Shown: piece by piece, positions 1 through 9,000 of the stretch | Layout of the letters: every line of letters begins with the position of its first letter | Numbering within the stretch: position 1 is the stretch's first letter | Translations under genes and position numbers: made by a program | NCBI GenBank assembly: GCA_900541695.1 | Contig: UQKL01000022.1 | Span: forward strand, 1-29,778 | Source: an uncultured Collinsella sp. | GTDB lineage: Bacteria; Actinomycetota; Coriobacteriia; Coriobacteriales; Coriobacteriaceae | Direction of reading: 5' to 3' | Length of the DNA: 29,778 bases | The notes under the pieces: generated by a model | Told to the model about the DNA's origin: nothing | What the model saw: the letters and a program-made list of their open reading frames with translations, nothing else | Database searches by the model: none

Positions 1-45
1 GGGGCCGCGGGGGCGTTCGGCTAACTGCGGGAATGGGCTATTTGC

Positions 46-1518
46 TCAATGTGTTCGGCTGAGATCGGAAATCAACCCGATGAGTTCGACCGTGCGGAGC
101 ATCTCACGCTGACGGCATCCGCGACCGTCGACCGAAGCCTCACCCATCTGGTTATCGTAAGGGTCCTCGCGCATGCCGTCGAAAGAGGGCTCAAACTCTG
201 CCTGGAATCGATTGTTGGCCACCATACGCCACGGGTCGAGATTGCCAAAGTAGTGATGGCGGCGCCACTCCTCCCCCATCCTGCGAGCAGAAGATCCAAA
301 TGACACGTCGGCGTTGAGCCAACCGGTCTGCGGCGTATAGAACTCTGCCCAGTCGTGCGGCCCCACCGAATCGGGCGCAACATACAGGCCGCTCTGCCAA
401 CGGGCAGGCACGCCCGCGATACGGCACATGGTGATGAACGTGAGCGCCATAACGCCGCAATCGCCACGGAGCGAATGCGCGCAGTCATCGGCAATAGATC
501 CCAAAAGCAGGTACGGCGGCTGATAGCGATAGTCGATATGCTGCGTCAGGTAATCATAGATAGCACGGGCGCGATCGAGCGGATCCTCGAGTCCGTCAAC
601 AACACCGGCCGTCAGCTGCTGCAGATACGGCGTGAATGCAATGTGCGGACGGTCCTCGGAAATATCTTCGGGCAACGGCGCGTCCATACAGGGATGCGCT
701 GGAAGTGCACCCCCATAGATATCGCGATAAGCGGCATCGATTTGATAGCGATAGGTCACCGAGAATGTGCGATCGGTCGAGGAGACCCACGAGGCAGTAC
801 GCGCCGAGGCGCTCGCAGGAGCAATGGCCCCCTCCGGCGTCATATCAAGTATCTCGACCTGGGACTGCTGGCGGCAGGCGGCGGCAACGGGAAGCCACGC
901 GCGAACGGTCTCCCCCTCCAAAGCACCGGGGACAGACACGCATGCCTTAAGCGTAATGGTGCGAGACAGCCCGCCCTGCGACTCCATCTCCTCGAGCATC
1001 TGGTTGCGCAGCGCAATTCCATCCGCAGAATCGGGACGCAGACCCGGAACCTCCTTGGGATACACGCGCAAAGAATCAAGGAAGTTGTCAAGAACGAACA
1101 GCTCGCCATCGATAAAGCGCCAATCGATACGCTTGCGGTCAATCAGGTCGTCAAACTGCTCTTCGGTAAACTCAGGCCACTCCTCGCGGATCATCTCGAT
1201 AGCCCGATCACGCGACACCGAAAAATGAAGCGGCGTCTCGATCATGCGATACCGCTCGGCGCGAACGCAGGCAGCCAGCGAAGGCTCAGGGTTCTGCTCC
1301 AAAAGGCGATCGCAGGCGGCAACAGCCTGCGTCAAATACCCGGCATCCTTAAGACGAAGAATCTCAGGCGGTAGCCCAATATCGAGATGGCGAAAATCAT
1401 CACAGCAAACATCAACAGAGCAACCAACAGGACCCTCGTCAATAACCTTCCCATCCGAAGGCAGCACATCAATAACAGCCACACCAAACTCCAAGTCATT
1501 CGAACTCCTGGAGTCCAT
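46..1518 (-). CDS. Transglutaminase-like domain protein, N-terminus probably frameshifted
   Basis: The C-terminal half is a transglutaminase-like (papain-fold) domain. With Met at 1518 as residue 1, the triad is Cys354 (GDCGVMAL), His388 (PHDWAEFY) and Asp404 (NADVSFG). A helical, acidic N-terminal part (about residues 48-150) and a beta-rich part (about 190-290) precede it. Such proteins are usually peptidases or amidases outside the cytoplasm; the substrate is unknown. The start is doubtful: neither ATG at 1518 nor at 1557 has a ribosome binding site. An overlapping frame starts at ATG 1499, five bases after AGGAG, and encodes a basic-flanked hydrophobic helix that runs out of frame. I therefore suspect a lost or added base near 1365-1385 that disconnects a membrane anchor from the domain. 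The fold is clear; the start and integrity are not. Confidence 0.7.
   Translation of the reverse strand: MDSRSSNDLEFGVAVIDVLPSDGKVIDEGPVGCSVDVCCDDFRHLDIGLPPEILRLKDAGYLTQAVAACDRLLEQNPEPSLAACVRAERYRMIETPLHFSVSRDRAIEMIREEWPEFTEEQFDDLIDRKRIDWRFIDGELFVLDNFLDSLRVYPKEVPGLRPDSADGIALRNQMLEEMESQGGLSRTITLKACVSVPGALEGETVRAWLPVAAACRQQSQVEILDMTPEGAIAPASASARTASWVSSTDRTFSVTYRYQIDAAYRDIYGGALPAHPCMDAPLPEDISEDRPHIAFTPYLQQLTAGVVDGLEDPLDRARAIYDYLTQHIDYRYQPPYLLLGSIADDCAHSLRGDCGVMALTFITMCRIAGVPARWQSGLYVAPDSVGPHDWAEFYTPQTGWLNADVSFGSSARRMGEEWRRHHYFGNLDPWRMVANNRFQAEFEPSFDGMREDPYDNQMGEASVDGRGCRQREMLRTVELIGLISDLSRTH
1332..1499 (-). other. Out-of-frame 55-codon ORF encoding a probable membrane anchor
   Basis: This reading frame begins with ATG at 1499, preceded by AGGAG at 1505-1509 (five-base spacing), better than any start in the main frame. 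Residues 17-45 read as an Arg-flanked run of Leu, Val, Ala, Met, Phe and Ile, typical of a signal anchor. The frame stops at 1332 inside the transglutaminase-like gene. It is probably the true 5' end of that gene, separated by a single-base frameshift. It could instead be a chance hydrophobic frame. Confidence 0.4.
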
Positions 1519-1587
1519 TGTAACGAGATAGAAAGAAAGCCCCAACAAGGGAGCCATCAACGCCGCTGAACGGTACCTATAAAAATG

Positions 1588-1790
1588 AATTCAGCCCAGT
1601 AACCCTGTAGCGAGTTAACAAAGGAGGCCCCGTTCACCCGGAGCTTTTCCCATTGCGCGACTTCTGGCGAAGCCAGTAGCCACCTTAATTCAGACTCGTA
1701 ACCCTGCGGCGTTAAACGAAGGAAGCCCCGTCCCCCGGAACTGTTTCCTTGGCGTGACTTCTGGCAAAGCCAGGTGAGCGCAAAGGAAAC
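1588..1790. repeat. Two diverged tandem copies of a ~99-bp intergenic element
   Basis: Copy A (1588-1686) and copy B (1687 to about 1790) both begin AATTCAG and run in parallel: GTAACCCTG, then TTAA, AAGGA(G/A)GCCCCGT, CCCGGA, and GACTTCTGGC with GCCAG. They differ by substitutions and one-base gaps. The copies sit between the fba stop and the first gene. Copy B has acquired or kept a right arm that makes a long hairpin; copy A lacks it. The region has no coding frame. Confidence 0.65.
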
Positions 1791-1829
1791 AGTGTAGGGG
1801 GACGGGGCTTCCGGCGGGAAGTTTAACGA
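1709..1829. terminator. ~120-nt imperfect hairpin just downstream of fba
   Basis: The outer arms GTTAAAC (1711-1717) and GTTTAAC (1821-1827) pair. GGAAGCCCCGTCCCCC (1721-1736) pairs with the GGGGGACGGGGCTTCC arm ending at 1812, ACTGTTTCCTT pairs with AAGGAAACAGT, and the apex is CTGGC-AAA-GCCAG (1761-1773). It starts four bases beyond the fba stop codon, so it probably ends fba transcription and protects the 3' end. It has no good U-tract and may also be a dispersed repeat. Confidence 0.6.
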
Positions 1830-1832
1830 CGC

Positions 1833-2699
1833 TTACGCCTTGTTGACGGAGCCAAACTCCTCCATGAGCTCCTTGGTGCGGGCAACGATGTTGTCGCGAC
1901 CAGGCTTGAGGAGCTTGCGGGGATCAAAGCCCTTGCCCTGCTGATCCTTGCCAGCCTCGATGTACTCGCGGACGCCCTTGGCGAAGACGAGCTGCAGGTC
2001 GGTGTTGACGTTGATCTTGGAGATGCCCAGGGAGATGGCCTTCTTGATCTGATCCTCGGGGATGCCGGTACCACCGTGCAGAACGAGGGGCAGGTCGCCG
2101 GTCTGAGCCTTGATCTCGCCCAGACGCTCGAAGGAAAGGCCAGCCCAGTCGGCGGGATACACGCCGTGGATGTTGCCGATGCCGCAGGCGAGGAAGTCGA
2201 CGCCCAGGTCAGCAATCTGCTTGCACTCAGCAGGGTCAGCGAGCTCGCCGTTGGAGGTCACGCCGTCCTCGGTGCCGCCGATGCCGCCGACCTCGGCCTC
2301 GATGGACATGCCCTTGGAGTGGGCAAGCTCAACGAGCTCCTTGGTGCGGTCGAGGTTAAGCTGGAAGGTCTCCTCGTGAGAGCCGTCATACATGATGGAC
2401 GTGAAGCCGGCCTCGATGCACTTGAAGCAGTCCTCGTAAGAACCGTGATCGAGGTGAAGGGCGACGGGAACGGTAACGCCCGTGGCCTCGACGGCAGCCT
2501 TGACCATGTCGGCGCAGACCTTGAAACCGCCCATCCACTTAGCGGCACCAGCGGTGCACTGAAGGATCAGCGGAGACTTGGCCTCCTCGGCGGCCTGGAG
2601 AATAGCCAGGGTCCACTCGAGGTTGTTGGTGTTGAAGGCACCGAGAGCGTACTTGCCGGCCTCGGCCTTCTTGAGCATGTCTGCTGCGTTGACGAGCAT
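1833..2699 (-). CDS. fba: Class II fructose-1,6-bisphosphate aldolase
   Basis: Zinc-dependent aldolase that interconverts fructose 1,6-bisphosphate with glyceraldehyde 3-phosphate and dihydroxyacetone phosphate in glycolysis and gluconeogenesis. The 288-residue chain has the family signatures in order: GAFNTNN near residue 20, the HLDHG block with Asp84 and zinc ligand His85, the DGSH strand, EAEVG followed by GGTEDG, a GNIHGVYP zinc ligand, the LHGGTG phosphate loop and INVNTDLQ. The start at 2699 is set by AGGAGG seven to eight bases upstream; the frame is open further upstream but without support. It lies downstream of the MBL hydrolase after a 195-bp gap with its own promoter region and is followed by a long hairpin. 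Tagatose-bisphosphate aldolase is the only close alternative. Confidence 0.95.
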   Translation of the reverse strand: MLVNAADMLKKAEAGKYALGAFNTNNLEWTLAILQAAEEAKSPLILQCTAGAAKWMGGFKVCADMVKAAVEATGVTVPVALHLDHGSYEDCFKCIEAGFTSIMYDGSHEETFQLNLDRTKELVELAHSKGMSIEAEVGGIGGTEDGVTSNGELADPAECKQIADLGVDFLACGIGNIHGVYPADWAGLSFERLGEIKAQTGDLPLVLHGGTGIPEDQIKKAISLGISKINVNTDLQLVFAKGVREYIEAGKDQQGKGFDPRKLLKPGRDNIVARTKELMEEFGSVNKA

Positions 2700-2894
2700 A
2701 AAAGAAACCTCCTGTAAGGTTGCTCCGATAACGCCTGAGATTTTACCACGGCGTACCCGAGCATAAACGTTCGTTTGTTCACGAATATCGTCCAAACAGA
2801 CTTTTTTTGACCGTTTGCCCTACGGAATCGACCCGTTGGGGAAAAATAGCTTGACGTTTGGACGCTTCTCGTGCTTCAGGAGCTGACTATAAAG
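2700..2894 (-). promoter_or_regulatory. Leader and promoter region of fba
   Basis: This AT-richer gap holds the strong fba ribosome binding site and a candidate -10 box, TAAAAT, about 50 bases before the start. Inverted GTTTGGAC and GTCCAAAC segments flank an imperfect stem with an A7 loop at about 2794-2820. The stem could end transcription from the MBL gene or regulate fba. No classical operator was recognised. Confidence 0.35.
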
Positions 2895-3578
2895 CTACAC
2901 CTGCATGAAAGGGTTCTGCATGAGCTCGCGTGCCATGGTGGTCGAATCGCCATGGCCGGTTAGGCAAACGGTATCGGGCGGGAGAAGCCGGGCGAGCTTG
3001 GAGAGCGAGCGCAGAATCGCCGCCTCGTCTCCTCCAGAAAGATCGGTGCGGCCGTGGCTGCCCGGGAATAGTGTGTCGCCCACAAAGGCAATGTTCCCCT
3101 GCTCGGTGGCAGCAAACAAGACGATCCCGCCCGGCGTATGCCCTGGCGTCTCGATCACCTGCAGGCAGATATCGCCCACCTCGATAGCATCGCCTTCGGC
3201 GAGCAGGCGCGTCGGCTCCCCGGGGTCAGGCGTCTCAATGCCCCACATAGCTCGCTGTTCCTCGATGTTCGCATGCGGCACCGCCACATCCTTGGCACAC
3301 AGCTCATACTGGCAGCCCTCGCCAACGGTGGTTCGCACGCCGGCAACACCACCAACATGATCGGCATGGCCATGAGTGCATACGGCGCCAAGCACGCGTA
3401 CACCGGCATGTTCGGCTCGAATATGCTCCACCAAACGCTCGCCTTCCCATGCGGGGTCGATAATCACGCACTCATTGTCCGAAATAACAGCATAGCTATT
3501 GGTCTGAATGGGACCGTTTACGAGCGTCTCAATCTCGACCGATCCCTTGGGAGTTAAATCCAAGGACACAGCACTCAT
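2895..3578 (-). CDS. MBL-fold metallo-hydrolase (glyoxalase II / YcbL-like)
   Basis: A 227-residue, single-domain metallo-beta-lactamase fold with the full metal set: T68-H-G-H-A-D-H74, His147 in ETPGHTPG, Asp168 in GDTLF and His209 in LTGHGD. The length and the short C-terminus match the stand-alone hydroxyacylglutathione-hydrolase-like group (YcbL type), which hydrolyses small thioesters; the true substrate is unknown. The start has a GGAGAGG ribosome binding site. It follows rel after an 84-bp gap containing a perfect hairpin. A gene of this family near rel and recJ is a recurring bacterial neighbourhood, which suggests cotranscription or partial attenuation rather than a shared reaction. 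Confidence 0.88.
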   Translation of the reverse strand: MSAVSLDLTPKGSVEIETLVNGPIQTNSYAVISDNECVIIDPAWEGERLVEHIRAEHAGVRVLGAVCTHGHADHVGGVAGVRTTVGEGCQYELCAKDVAVPHANIEEQRAMWGIETPDPGEPTRLLAEGDAIEVGDICLQVIETPGHTPGGIVLFAATEQGNIAFVGDTLFPGSHGRTDLSGGDEAAILRSLSKLARLLPPDTVCLTGHGDSTTMARELMQNPFMQV

Positions 3579-3598
3579 GTCCCTCTCCTCTCTATAGA

Positions 3599-3626
3599 AC
3601 TCGAGGCATCAAACGATGCCTCGAGT
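3599..3626. terminator. Perfect 12-bp hairpin between rel and the MBL gene
   Basis: ACTCGAGGCATC and its exact complement flank a four-base AAAC loop. It lies 37 bases beyond the rel stop and 20 bases before the MBL start, on the transcribed side of both. There is only a short T-rich tail (TTCTATAG) in the direction of transcription, so an attenuator or RNA processing site is as likely as a full terminator. Confidence 0.6.
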
Positions 3627-3662
3627 GTAGCGAATATCGATAATGTGACACGTTCGTCGCGA

Positions 3663-6023
3663 CTAAACGCGGCGCTTAAGCTGGGCTCCACCCTCGCCGG
3701 GCATCAGGCGGCGCGCGTCGTAGACCGAATCGACGCTGCTGATAGAGGCCAGCAGCGGATCCAGACCACTCGCGTCCGAGATCTCGACCATAAAGCGCAA
3801 GGTTGCAATACCCTCGCGGTTGGTCGACGTGGCGGCGGAAAGAATATTGCCGCCTGCATCGCCAATGGCGATGGTGACGTCCTTGAGCAGGCCCATGCGG
3901 TCCAGGCACTCGACCACAATCTCGACCTGGAAAAGCGTATCGGCAGCACCATCCCACTCTACGTCAATCATGCGCTCGGGATGTTCCATAAGGCCCTTGA
4001 CGTTGGGGCAGTTGGCGCGATGCACCGAAACGCCACGACCGCGCGTGATGAAGCCGACGATGTCGTCGCCCGTCACGGGGTTGCAGCAATGAGCCAGACG
4101 GACCAGCAGGCCGCTGTTGCTCTCGCCCTTGACGATAATGCCGTTACTGGCGCTCTTACCGCGCTTTTGCGGCTTGCGGTTGGAGCCGCGAGCGGGCTGC
4201 TTTACGACCTCGGCGATAGCCTCGGCCTTGGTGAGCTGTTCCTCGGGCTTGGGGTCCAAGATTTGCTCGACCTTATTGCCCACAGCGCGCGGGGCGACCT
4301 TGCCCGCGCCAACGGCTGCAAAAAGGTCCTCGAGCTGCTTGAAGTTAAACTGCTCCGCCACGGCGTTGAGCGCACGCGTGGATCGTGGCGTAGAGATGCC
4401 ATACCCGCGCTTACGCAGGTCCTTGGCCAGTATATCGCGGCCGGCGGCAGCGTCGTCATCCTTGGTCGCGGCGGTGAAATAACGGCGAATCTTTGACTTG
4501 GCCGAAGGTGTCTTGACGATCTTGAGCCAATCGCGCGACGGCTTAGAGCTCTTGTTAGTCAGAATCTCGACACGGTCACCCGTCTTGATCTCGTGCGTGA
4601 GCGGCGCCACCGCACCGTTGATTTTGGCGCCGACACAGTGGTTACCGACCTCGGTATGAACGGCGTAGGCAAAGTCGAGCGGTGTAGAGCCGGCACGAAG
4701 CGCCATGACCTCGCCCTTGGGCGTAAAGACAAAAATTTCCTGGTCGAACAAGTCGACCTTCAGCGAATGCAGGTATTCCTTGGCATCGGTGATCTCGTCA
4801 GACGCCGCCCAGTCGAGTGAGTGCTTGAGCCAGTTGATCTGGTCGTCCAGACGCTGCGCATCGTTAGTCTTGGAGGCAGACGATCCGCCCGACTTCTTAT
4901 ACAGCCAGTGGGCAGCGATGCCATACTCGGCCTGCTCGTGCATTTCGTAGGTTCGAATCTGAATCTCGAGCGGACGGGCCGTGGGGCCGATAACCGTCGT
5001 GTGAAGCGATTGGTAGTTATTGACCTTGGGCATGGCGATATAGTCTTTAAAACGACCGGGCATGGGATGCCACAGGGTATGCACGGCACCAAGCGTGGAA
5101 TAGCAATCGCGCACCGAATGAGTGATGACGCGCAGCGCCACCAGGTCGTAAATCTCGGAGAACTCCTTGCCCTTGCGCTTCATCTTTTGATAGATGGACC
5201 AATAGTGCTTGGAACGACCGTTGATCTGAAAGCCCTCAAGACCAATGCGATTGAGCTCATCGGTGAGCGTCTTGATGGTCTCGGCCAGATAACGCTCGCG
5301 AACCTCGCGCGACTCGGATACCATGCGCGCGATGCGCTGGTAGGCATCGGGCTCCAAGTAGAAAAAGGACAGGTCCTCGAGCTCCCACTTGATTGAACTC
5401 ATGCCCAGGCGGTCGGCCAAAGGCGCGTACACGTCCATGGTCTCGCGTGCCTTAAACAGGCGGCGGTCCTCGCGCAGAGCGGCAAGCGTGCGCATGTTAT
5501 GCAGGCGGTCGGCGAGCTTGACGATGATGACGCGGATGTCCTTGGACATGGCGAGGAACATCTTGCGCAGCGTAAGCGCCTGCTTCTCGTCCATGCTGTC
5601 GACTTCAATGTTGGTGAGCTTGGTCACGCCGTCGACGAGCCCTGCCACGGTTTCGCCAAACAGACCCGAAACATCGGCAAGCGAGGTCTCGGTGTCCTCG
5701 ACGGTATCGTGCAGCAACGCGGCGCACACCACATCGCAGTCCATCTTGAGGTCAGCCAGAATGATAGCTACCTCGACGGGATGGTTAATGTACATCTCAC
5801 CCGAGCGCCGCTTTTGGTTGCAGTGCTTCTCGGCAGCAAAGCAGTAGGCCTGCTCCACATTGGAGAAGTCGTCCTCGTTCATATATTTGAGGCACAGACG
5901 CTCCAGCTTGTCGTAGCTGTCCGCCATAATCTCGGGCGGCAGCTCATCGGCATGTTTATAGTGCTCCATCTCCGAAAACGGCTGGAGGGTGGAATCATGG
6001 GCGGTACGGGCTGCGGCGTCCAT
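3663..6023 (-). CDS. rel: Bifunctional (p)ppGpp synthetase/hydrolase, Rel family
   Basis: Long RelA/SpoT homologue of 786 residues that makes and degrades the stringent-response alarmones (p)ppGpp from GTP or GDP and ATP on starved ribosomes. Order: HD hydrolase (about residues 55-205) with His81, His105-Asp106 in HDTVED, and Asp172 in ADRLHNM; synthetase (about 245-370) with GRSKHYWSIYQKM, RFKD at 324-327, NNYQSLHT and EIQIRT; TGS (about 428-490); a helical/CC region with the HCCNPV motif; and ACT at the C-terminus. The intact HD residues plus RFKD rather than an acidic EXDD motif indicate a bifunctional Rel rather than a synthesis-only RelA. The start follows a GGGGA purine run. Only 15 bases separate it from the recJ-recQ gene, so they are probably cotranscribed. 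Confidence 0.95.
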   Translation of the reverse strand: MDAAARTAHDSTLQPFSEMEHYKHADELPPEIMADSYDKLERLCLKYMNEDDFSNVEQAYCFAAEKHCNQKRRSGEMYINHPVEVAIILADLKMDCDVVCAALLHDTVEDTETSLADVSGLFGETVAGLVDGVTKLTNIEVDSMDEKQALTLRKMFLAMSKDIRVIIVKLADRLHNMRTLAALREDRRLFKARETMDVYAPLADRLGMSSIKWELEDLSFFYLEPDAYQRIARMVSESREVRERYLAETIKTLTDELNRIGLEGFQINGRSKHYWSIYQKMKRKGKEFSEIYDLVALRVITHSVRDCYSTLGAVHTLWHPMPGRFKDYIAMPKVNNYQSLHTTVIGPTARPLEIQIRTYEMHEQAEYGIAAHWLYKKSGGSSASKTNDAQRLDDQINWLKHSLDWAASDEITDAKEYLHSLKVDLFDQEIFVFTPKGEVMALRAGSTPLDFAYAVHTEVGNHCVGAKINGAVAPLTHEIKTGDRVEILTNKSSKPSRDWLKIVKTPSAKSKIRRYFTAATKDDDAAAGRDILAKDLRKRGYGISTPRSTRALNAVAEQFNFKQLEDLFAAVGAGKVAPRAVGNKVEQILDPKPEEQLTKAEAIAEVVKQPARGSNRKPQKRGKSASNGIIVKGESNSGLLVRLAHCCNPVTGDDIVGFITRGRGVSVHRANCPNVKGLMEHPERMIDVEWDGAADTLFQVEIVVECLDRMGLLKDVTIAIGDAGGNILSAATSTNREGIATLRFMVEISDASGLDPLLASISSVDSVYDARRLMPGEGGAQLKRRV

Positions 6024-6038
6024 CGAGGTCCCCTTCCC

Positions 6039-9000
6039 CTAGGCCCGCGGTACGATCGGGCGGTTAACTTTGGCTAGCATATCAGAAGCGCACGAATCGA
6101 GTGCCCAGCTCCGAAAAGCCGTGAACTCCATGCGCGAGCGCAAGCCCTCCAAATAGCGAATTGACCTGCTTAATTGCACGCGACCGGGGTTTTCCGCCAT
6201 CGCGATGCGACGCGTATCGTCAAACCCCGAAACGCGGCAGAAACCGAGTTCTTCGAAGATTCCCAGGCCGCTTTCCACCGAGCGCTCGTCGACCGGCGTG
6301 CGGGCATCGATGGCAAGACACATCTGCGCAATGTCGATATCGCTCGCGCAGAATGAATCGTCCCCCGTCTTGCCACGGTTGGAGCGCCACATGGTCTGCA
6401 GCGCTCGATAGAGAGTGACAAGCTCATCGCGCTCGGGCGCGTAACAATCGAGCAGGCGCTCATTAATACGAGCGTCACGCGACGAATAGAGCAGGTGAAT
6501 CACGGCGGGCTGTCCATCGCGGCCGGCACGGCCACTCATCTGGTTAAACTCAATCGCACCAAACGGCATGTGGTAGAGCACGACATGACGGATATCGGGC
6601 AGGTTGACGCCCTCACCGAAGGCAGAGGTCGAAACGATGCAACTGAGGCTTCCGTCGCGAAACGCTTCCTCGACACGGCGGCGATCGGAGCGCGCAAGCC
6701 CGGCGTTATAGAACGCAATATGGGTCGCGCAGTCGGGCACGCGTTTGCGCAACGTCTTGGCAAGCGCCACGGACTGGTCGCGCGAGTTGACGTAGATGAC
6801 GGTCTTCTCCCCCGTCGCCACGATTGACACCAGGCGATTTTCGCGGCTCGCAAGGTCACGGTCGTCCTCGAGTTGCAGGTTCTCGCGAACGGTCTCGTCG
6901 ACCACCGTCCTGGTAATCGGCAATACACGAGCAAGCTCCGCCACGACCGGGGCCGTCGCGGTAGCCGTTGCCGCCATGACAACGGGGTCGCCCAGGGCTT
7001 TGAGAATATCGGGCATGTCGAGGTAGGCGCTCCGGTCGCCGCCTTTGGCAAGACCGGCATGGTGTGCCTCATCGATAACGACAAAGCCAATACGTCCAGA
7101 ACGTGCAAAGCGATCGCGATGGATAGACAGGAACTCCGGCGTCGTGAGAACGATGCCGGTGCGGCCCGAAGCCAGGCCGGCAAACACGTCATCGCGCGCT
7201 GCCTCCACGGTCTCGCCGGTCAACACGCCCACGCCAATGCCGAGCGCAGCCATCGTCGACGAGAGGTGATAAGCCTGGTCGGCAACGAGCGCGCGCAGCG
7301 GATAGACAAAGATGCTCGCCCGCCCACGAAGGACCGCCTCGCGCGCGGCGTGCACATGGAAGATGAGCGACTTGCCGCGCCCCGTCCCCATAACGGCCAA
7401 GACGCTCTGGTGGTCGGCGAGCGCGTCGAGTGCCTCGACCTGCGCGCGATGCGGCTGGTTCGAGCCGATAAAGCTATGGATAAGCGAGCGCGTGAGCTCG
7501 GTATAAGAAAGCTGGGCGAGCGTCTCACGTTTACGCGACTCCAGGCGCAGGCCAGAATCCGCTGGTTGCACGCCGCGGCGAAGCTCACATGCCGGATCGT
7601 CGATATTGGGCGCCGCGGTATCGCGCACCAAGACATCTTTAATCATGAGCTTGGGCTTCACACGTCCCTGCCAATGTTCGGCCACGGCCTCGAACACCAA
7701 GTCGACGGCACTGTCGCAATTGATGAGTTTATCGATCTGCGGCACGCGGAACATGATGGCCGGCACGCTCGCGGCGCCATCGGTCGCCACAAAGCGCATG
7801 TGCTCGCCGGTTTTGCCCACCACGGCGCGATCGCACATCGTCACGCCCTCGGCGGCCAGAAGCGGCACCTTATTGCCCTGGCCAAACGGCTCAAGACGGG
7901 AAATCTGCTCGATGGTCTCGATATTCAGCTCGGAGAGGTCAACGGTGGCGGCAACCTCGTCAGTGTCCTCAAAGTCATCGGCAGGAAGCTCCGATAGCAC
8001 GGCCGAAAGGCGACGGCGGAACTCATCGAGCTTGGATGCCTCGATGGTCACGCCCACCGCACCGGCATGCCCGCCGCGACGAATCAGCAGGTCGGAGCAG
8101 CGTTCTACGGCGTCGAACAGGTTGACTTTGCCCACCGAGCGACCCGAACCGCGAGCGATACCGTCCTCGATCGAGAACAGCAGCGCCGGCACGTGATAAC
8201 GGTTGGTCAGGCGGCTCGCCACGATGCCCTTGACGCCCTCGTGCCAACCTTCGCCGCCCACGACAATCGCGCGCCCGCCGTCATAAGTCTCCTCGACCTT
8301 CGCCATGGCATCGCGCGTAAGCTCGGCCTCGATCTCGCGGCGTTGGCGATTGATTTCCTCGAGCTCGGCGGCAAGCGCGCTCGCTTCGATGGGGTCGCGG
8401 GCAAGCAGCAGGTCGAGCGCCAGCTTGGGATCAGCCATGCGGCCGGCAGCATTCAGACGAGGGATGAGCGAAAACGACAGGCCGTCGGCCGTAATGGTAG
8501 AAAGGTCGGCCTTGGCAAGTGCGGCAAGCGCGATATAACCGGGGCGGGCCGTCACGCGCATCTGCTGGATGCCCTCGGCGACCAGTGCGCGATTCTCGGG
8601 CGTGAGCGGCATCATGTCGGACACGGTGCCCAGCGCCGTGACCTCTATCAGCGAACGCCAATACGACGGCTTGCCCAAACGCTCGCCCAGGACCTGTACC
8701 AGCTTAAGCGCCACACCGGCACCGGCAAGCTCGCGCGAGGGGCCCTCGTCCTCGAGCTTGGGGTCGGTCAGGGGCACGCCCTGCGGCACCTGGTCGGACG
8801 GCTCGTGATGGTCCGTGACCACCAAATCAATCCCCAGGCTCTCCAGGTAGGAGACCTCTTCCTTGGCAGCAATACCGTTATCGACGGTCACAATCAGGTT
8901 GGGTTGAGCAAGCTCGTTGACGCGGTCGAGCGCCGCACGCGACAGGCCGTAGCCCTCGTCAAAGCGGTGCGGAATAAACGGCGTGACGTTGGCGCCAAAC

